Below, one piece after another: positions 1 through 6,417 of a stretch of DNA of 14,937 nucleotides (position 1 is its first letter; each line of letters opens with the position of its first letter). Position numbers and translations under genes: made by a program. Below the pieces are notes generated by a model, which was not told where the DNA came from, did not search any database, and worked only from the letters and a program-made list of their open reading frames with translations. Source of the stretch: an uncultured Flavonifractor sp. (GTDB lineage: Bacteria; Bacillota; Clostridia; Oscillospirales; Oscillospiraceae); NCBI GenBank assembly GCA_910585415.1, contig CAJUDT010000063.1:1-14937 (forward strand), written 5' to 3'.

Positions 1-13
1 TAGAAATTTTCCT

Positions 14-54
14 CAGCTTGGCGGGAAAGTCCGCAGGACTTTTTCGACAAGCTG
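14..54. repeat. REP-like imperfect palindrome / possible terminator
   Basis: An outer 7-bp stem (CAGCTTG at 14-20, CAAGCTG at 48-54) encloses an inner 7-bp stem (AAAGTCC at 26-32, GGACTTT at 36-42) with a GCA loop and a T-run at 40-44. Read on the plus strand the inner hairpin plus T-run resembles an intrinsic terminator. On the minus strand, downstream of the DUF2812 gene, no T-run follows directly. The nested design is typical of extragenic palindromic repeats, but only one copy is visible here. Confidence 0.5.
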
Positions 55-107
55 GCGCCTGCCCTCTCTATGGGCAAACGCTCCTGGTTCTTTCCTGTTT
101 CAGATAT

Positions 108-1217
108 TCAGCCGCCGCCGGGCGGCTCCATGCGCGCCCGGATAAGCGCCAGCACCTCCGGGCTGTTCACACCTCCCGGCGCTTCCACCAGGGCCACGGA
201 GGTCCCCTCCACGGCCAGCAGGCAAATCCGCTCGCCCGCCTGCGCAATCCACGCCCGGTCAAAGCCCAGCTCCGCCCGGCTCCATGAGAGCGCCCCGTGC
301 CGCTCCAGCAGGTGCAGGCTTCTCCCCTGGGCTTCTTCCGCCCGCAGTATGTTTGCCAGGACACGGGCAGTAATAGGGCCCGCACACCGGTACACATCGC
401 AGACCACCGCTCCGGCTGGGGCCTCCCCTGCCCGCAAAAATTCCTGTGTGCGGCTCCACGCCGCCAGTACCGAACGCCCCTCCTGGCCATAGAGGCTCCC
501 GGCACCCTCCAGCCCCAGTTCCTCAGCCCGCACCAGGGGCCCTGCGGTTTGAGGCGTTCCCTTTGCACTCCCCTGAAGCGCCTGCATTCCGTTGAGCAGA
601 AGCAGTACACAGGCCAGAAGCCACACCGCTCCGCCGCAGAAATAGCGCATCCGGGCTCCGCGCAGGGACGGGACCGGCTCCCCTCCCCTACACCGGCGGT
701 TCCAGCGGATGAGCAGAGAAATTCCATACCCGGCCAGCAGAAGATTCAAAACCAGCGCGGCGGCGGCTCCGGCTAGACAGAGGTCGTTCAGCAGCACAGC
801 GCTCCAGCCCAACCGGCCGCACCATAGAGCGCTCAACACCGCCGCCAGCGCCGCCCCCAGGCAGCTCCGCCAAGCCTGCCGGAACAGACTGGCCTCGTCC
901 TCATCCCCGTCTCCCTCCGGCCAGAGGGGAAAGCGGCCCGGTTGAGCGGAGAAAATCTCCAGCCCCCAGCTTCCGGCGGTCCGCTCCCAGCCGTGGTCTG
1001 CCCAGTGCTGATAGTATCCCGCCTGAACCTCCCGCCGGGTGGGCCAGGGCCGGACGCAGCAGCGGGGAATATTTCGGGTATCCTGCTCAAACCGGGCCAG
1101 CAGGCCCCCATAGACCCCCTTCAGCCGCCAGCCCGCTGCGGTCTGTGCGTTCAGCCATACCTGCGCAGCCTGCCGGTCCGCCCCGCCGAAGGCAAACAGA
1201 CGCCAACATGTCCTCAT
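108..1217 (-). CDS. DUF2812 domain membrane protein
   Basis: A 369-residue protein whose N-terminal ~105 residues resemble the DUF2812 domain (opening with WRLFAFGGADRQAAQVWLN, with a cysteine/tryptophan-rich centre). An acidic linker (EGDGDEDE, ~101-108) follows, then three predicted membrane helices at about 118-135, 144-170 and 191-212, and a ~150-residue C-terminal soluble part. DUF2812 proteins are commonly encoded directly after a PadR repressor; their biochemical role is unknown, and a membrane stress-sensing or efflux-related role is only a guess. The start codon overlaps the padR stop as ATGA (1214-1217), so the two are translationally coupled. The C-terminal part is not one I recognise. 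The family call is fairly secure; the function is not. Confidence 0.8.
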   Translation of the reverse strand: MRTCWRLFAFGGADRQAAQVWLNAQTAAGWRLKGVYGGLLARFEQDTRNIPRCCVRPWPTRREVQAGYYQHWADHGWERTAGSWGLEIFSAQPGRFPLWPEGDGDEDEASLFRQAWRSCLGAALAAVLSALWCGRLGWSAVLLNDLCLAGAAAALVLNLLLAGYGISLLIRWNRRCRGGEPVPSLRGARMRYFCGGAVWLLACVLLLLNGMQALQGSAKGTPQTAGPLVRAEELGLEGAGSLYGQEGRSVLAAWSRTQEFLRAGEAPAGAVVCDVYRCAGPITARVLANILRAEEAQGRSLHLLERHGALSWSRAELGFDRAWIAQAGERICLLAVEGTSVALVEAPGGVNSPEVLALIRARMEPPGGG

Positions 1218-1531
1218 GGTTCCTCCTCCAGCGCCCGCTCCATGTCCGCCGTCTGCCGCCGCAGGCGGGTGTACTCCCCCAAAAGGGCCCGCTCCCCTTC
1301 CGGGGTCAGGCAGTAATATTTTCGGGTGTCCTCCGTGCGGGTACGCCGGATGAAGCCGTCCCGCTCAAAACGCTCCAACAGGGCATACAGGGTCCCGGCC
1401 CCCACCTTGACCCGCCCTTGAGACAGGGCGGCGATGGCCTGCATCACCCCATATCCGTGCCGCTCCCGCCGCAGGGAGAGCAGCACATAAAACATCTGCT
1501 CCGTCAATGTCTCCAGCTTTTTCCGGGCCAT
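1214..1531 (-). CDS. PadR-family transcriptional regulator
   Basis: A 105-residue short PadR-type winged-helix repressor. The winged helix covers about residues 8-80, with the family hallmarks HGYGVMQAI (helix 2) and VGAGTLYALLERFERDGFI (recognition helix and wing), then the wing KYYCLTPEGERAL. A C-terminal helix (EYTRLRRQTADMERALEE) would serve dimerisation. The start is set by an AAGGAGG-like site at 1534-1540, 2 nt upstream of the ATG. It is first in an operon with the DUF2812 gene, overlapping it by 4 bp. PadR proteins usually repress their own operon until a ligand binds; the ligand here cannot be inferred. Confidence 0.93.
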   Translation of the reverse strand: MARKKLETLTEQMFYVLLSLRRERHGYGVMQAIAALSQGRVKVGAGTLYALLERFERDGFIRRTRTEDTRKYYCLTPEGERALLGEYTRLRRQTADMERALEEEP

Positions 1532-1549
1532 AGTTCCTCCCCTTTTTGT

Positions 1550-1560
1550 ATATCGAATAT
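1550..1560. promoter_or_regulatory. Possible PadR operator (ATAT-CGA-ATAT)
   Basis: A short imperfect palindrome, ATATCGAATAT, lies just downstream of the predicted transcription start of the padR operon, where bound repressor would block initiation or early elongation. It is weak and AT-rich, so chance cannot be excluded. Confidence 0.3.
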
Positions 1561-1570
1561 CGTTACAAAG

Positions 1571-1599
1571 ATACTATACTGATGGCCGGAATCTGTCAA
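1571..1599 (-). promoter_or_regulatory. sigma-A promoter of padR-DUF2812 operon
   Basis: On the minus strand, TTGACA (1594-1599) is followed by a 17-bp spacer and TAGTAT (1571-1576). Transcription would start near 1564, giving a ~33-nt leader with the ribosome site at 1534-1540. Confidence 0.75.
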
Positions 1600-1693
1600 G
1601 CCTAAAATCCCGGCGGCTCCGCTTTTGCGGGCTCTTGGGGAGAATTTTCAGAAAATCAAGAAAAATTTAATATCTCCTTTCCCGGACTTGTGG

Positions 1694-1699
1694 TACAAT
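1694..1699 (+). promoter_or_regulatory. Extended -10 promoter element
   Basis: TGGTACAAT (1691-1699) is an extended -10 (TGn-TACAAT). No good -35 is visible around 1671-1676. Transcription would begin near 1706, leaving a short leader with GAGGTG at 1721-1726 before the GTG start at 1731. Confidence 0.5.
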
Positions 1700-1730
1700 A
1701 GCAGAAATGATGTTTTGTATGAGGTGCGCT

Positions 1731-2219
1731 GTGGAACTGTTAAAATGGCTTACGGACAACCAACTGGGCGAGATGGTCTTTACCATGCTCGTCTCTATGC
1801 TTCCCGTCATCGAGCTGCGGGGCGGCGTGCCCTTCGGCACCGCGCTGGGTCTGCCGCCGGGGGCGGCGCTGGCGGCGGGCGTGGTGGGCAACCTGATTCC
1901 CGTCCCCTTTATCATCGTCTATATCCGCCGCGTTTTTCTCTGGCTGCGGCGGCGCTGTCCCCGGCTCAACACCCTGGTGGACCGGCTGGAGCGCAAGGCC
2001 CACCTGAAGGGGAGGAAGGTCAGCAAATATAAATATCTGGGCCTGTATATCTTCGTGGCAATCCCCCTGCCGGGGACCGGGGCCTGGACCGGAGCCCTGG
2101 CGGCGGCTTTCCTTGACATGCCCCTGCGCAAGGCGCTGCCCTCCATCATCCTGGGAGTTCTCACGGCGGGCCTGATTATGACCTTTGCCACTGGTCTGGT
2201 GGTGGCAACGATAAACTGA
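1731..2219 (+). CDS. COG2426-type small multidrug export-like membrane protein
   Basis: A 162-residue integral membrane protein resembling the putative small multi-drug export family (Pfam Sm_multidrug_ex, COG2426). Seen directly: the motif PVIELRGGVPFG near residue 25, a following hydrophobic segment (ALAAGVVGNLIPVPFIIVYI), a basic cytoplasmic stretch (~75-98), and the second family motif YIFVAIPLPGTGAWTGALAA before a final helix. The ELRG and PLPGTGAWTG repeats resemble the re-entrant motifs of the DedA/VTT superfamily. GTG 1731 is chosen as start because GAGGTG sits 4 nt upstream (1721-1726). An in-frame ATG at 1707 would leave almost no leader given the -10 at 1694. Transport function is a family label only; no substrate can be inferred. 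Confidence 0.8.
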   Translation: MELLKWLTDNQLGEMVFTMLVSMLPVIELRGGVPFGTALGLPPGAALAAGVVGNLIPVPFIIVYIRRVFLWLRRRCPRLNTLVDRLERKAHLKGRKVSKYKYLGLYIFVAIPLPGTGAWTGALAAAFLDMPLRKALPSIILGVLTAGLIMTFATGLVVATIN

Positions 2220-2226
2220 CCTTCCA

Positions 2227-2295
2227 CGCGCCTCCAGCCAAGCACCAGGTTTACCCTTGGGCGGAATGCCGGAACAGGCATGAGCTGGAGGCGTG
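2227..2295. other. Possible structured RNA: three-way-junction fold
   Basis: A 12-bp closing helix (2227-2238 with 2284-2295, one G-U pair) encloses two smaller hairpins: CAAG/CTTG (2239-2242 with 2256-2259) and ATGCC/GGCAT (2266-2270 with 2277-2281, loop GGAACA). It lies between the COG2426 gene and the next small gene, with no coding explanation. It does not match any riboswitch consensus I recognise. It could be an mRNA element, a small RNA, or a degenerate palindromic repeat. Confidence 0.35.
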
Positions 2296-2356
2296 ATACA
2301 CGCTCTGTCTGCTTCTTTTTCCCCAGAGGACCCTATTCTTTCTAAAAACAGAAGCA

Positions 2357-2400
2357 CCCTCACCGCCGTTTGCATAGAATGCTGCGGAGGTGAGGGCTTT
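2357..2400 (+). promoter_or_regulatory. Hairpin sequestering the Shine-Dalgarno / possible terminator
   Basis: CCCTCACC (2357-2364) pairs perfectly with GGTGAGGG (2389-2396). After one mismatch, CCG (2366-2368) pairs with CGG (2385-2387). The 3' arm contains the entire GGAGGTGAG ribosome site (2386-2394) of the gene starting at 2400. CTTTT follows the stem, so it might also act as a weak terminator for the upstream gene. Confidence 0.5.
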
Positions 2401-2771
2401 TGACGCTTTGGATGGAATTTCTGCTGACACTGCTGGCAGCGGTCGGACTGCTGGCCCTGGGTTGGGTGCTCTTTGGAAAACTGGTGGCCCCCGTGGGCGG
2501 AAAGGAATCCCCCATTTACGCCGTCATTCCCGCCTCTGGCGGCGGGGATGGTCTGGAACACACGGTCAGAGGCCTGCTGTGGCTGCAAGGCGGACAGCTG
2601 GCCCGATGCGCCATCGTCATTGTAGACTGCGGCCTGGACCAGCGCGGGAGAGCTGCCGCCACCGTCCTGTGCGAACAGGGCGGGGTGATTCTGTGCCCTA
2701 TGGAGCAGCTTGCGGACCTGCTTCGGCCAGACTCCGCCCCGCAAGCCCAGCAGAAGGATACAGACGATTGA
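2400..2771 (+). CDS. Hypothetical membrane-anchored protein
   Basis: A 123-residue protein I cannot name. Residues ~5-27 form one strongly hydrophobic helix (MEFLLTLLAAVGLLALGWVL), likely a signal anchor. A soluble alpha/beta-looking region follows with PIYAVIPASGGGDGLEHTV and CAIVIVDCGLDQRGRAAA, then a polar tail (QAQQKDTDD). The alternating strand/helix pattern with GGGDG and VDCGL looks globular. The start is TTG 2400, placed 5 nt after the GGAGGTGAG site; ATG 2412 is possible but too far from it. It has its own terminator at 2847-2877. Confidence 0.65.
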   Translation: MTLWMEFLLTLLAAVGLLALGWVLFGKLVAPVGGKESPIYAVIPASGGGDGLEHTVRGLLWLQGGQLARCAIVIVDCGLDQRGRAAATVLCEQGGVILCPMEQLADLLRPDSAPQAQQKDTDD

Positions 2772-2846
2772 CTGTTTCTTGAACGTACCGGCAGAATCTT
2801 TTTGTTAAAACGAAAAAAACTATAGCAAAAATATCATATTTTGCAT

Positions 2847-2877
2847 AAAGCCGTCCATCAATCCGGGCGGCTTTTTT
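2847..2877 (+). terminator. Rho-independent terminator
   Basis: A 10-bp stem, AAAGCCGTCC (2847-2856) with GGGCGGCTTT (2865-2874, one G-U), an 8-nt loop, and a T-run at 2872-2877. It ends transcription of the hypothetical gene at 2400-2771. Confidence 0.9.
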
Positions 2878-2944
2878 GCGCAATCGGACGAGCGGCGGAT
2901 CAATCGGGCCCTGGATAGAATCGCCGATGCTTTATAAAGTATTC

Positions 2945-2981
2945 CAATAATAATTTAACGAAAAACATTAAATTATTATTG
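2945..2981. repeat. 14-bp perfect inverted repeat overlapping the -35
   Basis: CAATAATAATTTAA (2945-2958) and TTAAATTATTATTG (2968-2981) are perfect reverse complements around a 9-nt spacer. The right arm covers the first three bases of the TTGACA box (2979-2984) of the DUF2975 operon, so a protein bound here could compete with RNA polymerase. The HTH protein encoded at 3650 is the obvious candidate. The repeat is AT-only apart from its outermost C and G. Confidence 0.6.
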
Positions 2982-3007
2982 ACATACTTTGTCTTATGTG
3001 CTATCAT
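2979..3007 (+). promoter_or_regulatory. Consensus sigma-A promoter of DUF2975-HTH operon
   Basis: TTGACA (2979-2984), a 17-bp spacer and TATCAT (3002-3007) make a near-consensus promoter. GAGGTG at 3014-3019 then serves the ATG at 3027, so the leader is very short (~13 nt). Confidence 0.85.
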
Positions 3008-3026
3008 GAGTTCGAGGTGATAAACG

Positions 3027-3653
3027 ATGAAATTTATTCAAAATCTTGCAAATGAACGGTTTGCGAAATCCGCTTCCATGTTCTTGAAATTCGCCTGTTA
3101 TTTTTCCATCGGCTTTTTTATCCTATGCACAGTCCTCAGCTTTATGGGGCGTCAAACCTTCTCCCTTCATACCAGCACAGAATATTTTGAACGCGCAATT
3201 TATGCAGAAGAACATCATAGCCCCCATTCCCGCAGCTTGACGGTCCACATGGGTGATGACATTCGTGTGTGGACAGGCGATACGGACCAAATTGACCGGA
3301 CCACCCAGATTGGGCTTTCTCTCATGTATGCTGTTCATACAATCCCCATCATATTGGCCTTCTGGTTCTTGAGCCGTGTATTTTCTAACATAAATAAGGG
3401 GCAGATTTTTACCGAGCAAAACGCCTCCTGCCTGCTTTATTATGGGCTGCTCCAAGTTTTTGCGGCCGTTTGTGTTCCATTTATCAAGCTGGCAATCTGC
3501 TGGCTCACGAATCTCATTTCTGACAATCGGGTGTCCATTTCCACGGGACAAGCCCTGTTCAGCGCAACCATCCCCAGCATTGCTTTTCTTGTAGCCGCAT
3601 ATATCATTCATTACGGAGTTCATTTACAGGACGAGGTGGATCACACATTATGA
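3027..3653 (+). CDS. DUF2975 domain membrane protein
   Basis: A 208-residue membrane protein with the DUF2975 pattern. There are four hydrophobic helices at about 19-40, 97-118, 134-160 and 175-198, with a ~55-residue loop between helices 1 and 2 rich in His, Asp and Thr. The typical INKGQIFTEQNAS stretch lies between helices 2 and 3. DUF2975 proteins are usually encoded next to a small Cro/C1-type regulator, as here; their role is unknown. The ATG is fixed by GAGGTG at 3014-3019. The stop overlaps the next ATG by 4 bp (ATGA, 3650-3653), indicating translational coupling. Base composition is more AT-rich than in the flanking metabolic genes. Confidence 0.85.
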   Translation: MKFIQNLANERFAKSASMFLKFACYFSIGFFILCTVLSFMGRQTFSLHTSTEYFERAIYAEEHHSPHSRSLTVHMGDDIRVWTGDTDQIDRTTQIGLSLMYAVHTIPIILAFWFLSRVFSNINKGQIFTEQNASCLLYYGLLQVFAAVCVPFIKLAICWLTNLISDNRVSISTGQALFSATIPSIAFLVAAYIIHYGVHLQDEVDHTL

Positions 3654-3859
3654 TTATTATCCGTCTGGACCGGGTGCTTGCAGACCGGAAAATGCGGCTG
3701 AACGACTTGGCGGCCCAGGTCGGCATATCTAACGTCAATCTCTCTTACCTAAAAACCGGAAAAGTAAAGGCCGTCCGCTTCCGTACGTTAGACGCAATCT
3801 GTAAGGTTCTAAAATGCCAGCCGGGAGATATTCTCGAATACGTTGAGGATGAAGCGTAA
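3650..3859 (+). CDS. Small Cro/C1-type HTH regulator (YozG-like)
   Basis: A 69-residue protein that is essentially one Xre-family helix-turn-helix domain. It has LDRVLADRKMRLNDLAAQVG (helices 1-2), ISNVNLSYLKTGKVKAVRF (recognition helix) and LDAICKVLKCQPGDILEYV, the characteristic ending of the YozG-like subgroup. It is translated from the ATGA overlap with the DUF2975 gene. As in other such pairs it probably controls its own operon, and the 14-bp inverted repeat at the operon's -35 is a candidate operator. A strong terminator follows immediately. Confidence 0.92.
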   Translation: MIIIRLDRVLADRKMRLNDLAAQVGISNVNLSYLKTGKVKAVRFRTLDAICKVLKCQPGDILEYVEDEA

Positions 3860-3864
3860 ACAGG

Positions 3865-3910
3865 AAACGCCCCTCTGACCCTGTTCATGCAAGGTCAGAG
3901 GGGCGTTTTT
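3865..3910 (+). terminator. Strong rho-independent terminator
   Basis: A 16-bp perfect stem (3865-3880 with 3893-3908), a 12-nt loop and T-run 3906-3910. It ends the DUF2975-HTH operon. It may also serve weakly for the convergent gene at 3950-4480, although its minus-strand tail (CGTTTCC) is T-poor. Confidence 0.93.
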
Positions 3911-3949
3911 CTTATACACCAGGATTCATTTTCATTGCCGCAGTTTCCA

Positions 3950-4480
3950 TTACGCCCGTTTTCGCGCAGAATCCATTTTCAGCAGAATGCTGCTGACCTT
4001 TTGGAGTGCGTCATAGGTAATGCGGTCGCCCCAGGCGTTCCGATTGCACCACTGCATTTTCAGCTTTACATAATAGAGCGCGTCTCCGCCTGCGTCGCTG
4101 AGTGTACGAATGGATAAGGCGCTAGCGGGCACATTCGGCGCCAATTGCCCCTTTACGTAGCACCCTGGGCGAATTGTCACGCGGCTCAGGCCGATGTCAT
4201 ACGTCTCCTTTTCGCTCAACACATTCCGTTCCACGAGATAAGCAATCAGGCGGTCGTACTCCGACTGCGACATATGATTCGGGTCGTACTTTTCCGCAAG
4301 GCCCTGGATTTCTTCTTCCGTCAGCTTTCCGGTTCCAATCGGAGCATTGCGTTCCTCTTCCTCCGCCTCAGCCAGAAGCCGCATAAATTCGGAATACTCA
4401 CATTTTTTAAGGGTCCTTTTTCCGGTTGACATGTCGATATCATAATACACTGTGTAAACCGGCGCCGATACATGACTCAT
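3950..4480 (-). CDS. Hypothetical protein
   Basis: A 176-residue soluble protein I do not recognise. The N-terminus (VYTVYYDIDMSTGKRTLKK) looks like a beta-hairpin. The middle holds a charged helix (EFMRLLAEAEEEERNA) and a conserved-looking stretch, LAEKYDPNHMSQSEYDRLIA, before YLVERNVLSEKE. The C-terminal part has further predicted strands and a final helix ending in SARKRA. No signal peptide, membrane helix or catalytic motif is evident. The start ATG has an AGGAGGG site upstream (about 4488-4494). It lies 92 bp downstream of marR on the same strand, so the two might be co-transcribed. The AT-richer composition resembles the DUF2975 block rather than the metabolic operon. Confidence 0.6.
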   Translation of the reverse strand: MSHVSAPVYTVYYDIDMSTGKRTLKKCEYSEFMRLLAEAEEEERNAPIGTGKLTEEEIQGLAEKYDPNHMSQSEYDRLIAYLVERNVLSEKETYDIGLSRVTIRPGCYVKGQLAPNVPASALSIRTLSDAGGDALYYVKLKMQWCNRNAWGDRITYDALQKVSSILLKMDSARKRA

Positions 4481-4572
4481 AACAATCCCTCCTGATACAG
4501 ACCATCAAACCTACCGCTGCCTTTGATACTATTCCTGCACGCCATAAGGTGACACGGCGCCCTCCACGGTCC

Positions 4573-5019
4573 TTACGCGCCCTGCGCGGGGTCGCTGCCG
4601 GGCTGGTCCACCATGCCGATTTGCCGCAGGCAGGAGAGGAAATTCTCCAGCTGCTCTGGGGTAAAGCCTGCAAGGACTTTCTGATTCAGCTCGTCAATCA
4701 CCTTCAGCACGTCGTCCCGCATGGACATGCCCTGCTCGGTGGCCACCACCCGGATGCTGCGCCGGTCCTTTTTGTCGATGATGCGTTCAATGAGCCCCTT
4801 CTTCTCCATACGGTCCAGCACACCGGAAATGGTCGAATTTTCCAGGCGCAGGGTCTGGGCAATCTCCTTGGGGGTGCAGGGGCCGTCCTGCCACAGATAG
4901 CGGAGCACGCCATACTGTCCCGGCGTGATGTTGAAGGGGGCCAATCCCTCCGAAAAGTCCTGAAACACCTCATGTTGGGCCACAGTTAACAGATAATTGA
5001 TACAACCTTGCAAGCGCAT
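4573..5019 (-). CDS. MarR-family transcriptional regulator
   Basis: A 148-residue MarR protein. The winged helix is clear: GQYGVLRYLWQDGPCTPKEI (helices 2-3), TLRLENSTISGVLDRMEKKG (recognition helix), and the wing LIERIIDKKDRRSIRVVATEQG with the family-typical D-x-R-R signature. Helices at both ends would form the dimer interface. The ATG is preceded by GGAG (5025-5028). The gene follows the acyl-CoA dehydrogenase on the same strand but has its own TATAAT and a large dyad in the leader, so autoregulation is likely. Its ligand is unknown; because of its position it may also influence the metabolic operon. Confidence 0.92.
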   Translation of the reverse strand: MRLQGCINYLLTVAQHEVFQDFSEGLAPFNITPGQYGVLRYLWQDGPCTPKEIAQTLRLENSTISGVLDRMEKKGLIERIIDKKDRRSIRVVATEQGMSMRDDVLKVIDELNQKVLAGFTPEQLENFLSCLRQIGMVDQPGSDPAQGA

Positions 5020-5053
5020 TTGAACTCCATCCTCGTCTCCTTAATGATATAAA

Positions 5054-5088
5054 GGCGGCATCCTCAAAACATGTTTGGGGATACCGCC
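5054..5088. promoter_or_regulatory. Large dyad in marR leader (operator or RNA hairpin)
   Basis: Arms GGCGGCATCC (5054-5063) and GGATACCGCC (5079-5088) pair with one G-U. At the exact centre is a perfect 10-bp palindrome, AAACATGTTT (5067-5076). It sits just downstream of the marR -10. A two-fold operator for the MarR dimer is the preferred reading. A terminator for the upstream acyl-CoA dehydrogenase is less likely because only TTTAT follows on the minus strand. Confidence 0.5.
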
Positions 5089-5091
5089 CTT

Positions 5092-5120
5092 ATTATAGCA
5101 GTTTCAGCGACAGATTTCCA
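5092..5120 (-). promoter_or_regulatory. Probable sigma-A promoter of marR
   Basis: A perfect TATAAT on the minus strand (5092-5097), with TGGAAA (5115-5120, 4/6 match to TTGACA) 17 bp upstream. It lies between the acyl-CoA dehydrogenase stop and the leader dyad. Confidence 0.55.
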
Positions 5121-5153
5121 GATATTTTCTCAGGAATTTTCGCACATTTAGCC

Positions 5154-6296
<1,143 letters not shown>

Positions 6297-6366
6297 GACA
6301 GTTCAATCCTTTCTTTTCGGTCGGTTGTGGTTGTAGAGATACCGGTGGTGCTATGCTGATTCGGAG

Positions 6367-6385
6367 GCCCCCCGGTTTGGGGGGC
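6367..6385. other. Intercistronic GC-rich hairpin
   Basis: GCCCCCC (6367-6373) pairs with GGGGGGC (6379-6385) around a 5-nt loop, between the permease stop and the acyl-CoA dehydrogenase start. No T-run follows on the minus strand. It could attenuate or protect mRNA segments and so set different expression of the two genes. Confidence 0.5.
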
Positions 6386-6417
6386 GCTCCAAATGCAGAC
6401 AGTGTGTCGTCTCCTGC

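Noticed and set aside
1740..2744. 334-codon minus-strand open frame across the COG2426 gene and the small hypothetical gene
   Set aside because: Pro/Gln/Arg/His-rich, spans the intergenic hairpins and has no family resemblance, whereas the plus strand has two well-started genes.
4504..4527. ATCAAA...TTTGAT dyad between marR and the hypothetical gene
   Set aside because: Only 6-bp arms with a 12-nt spacer and no supporting promoter pattern; not distinguishable from chance.
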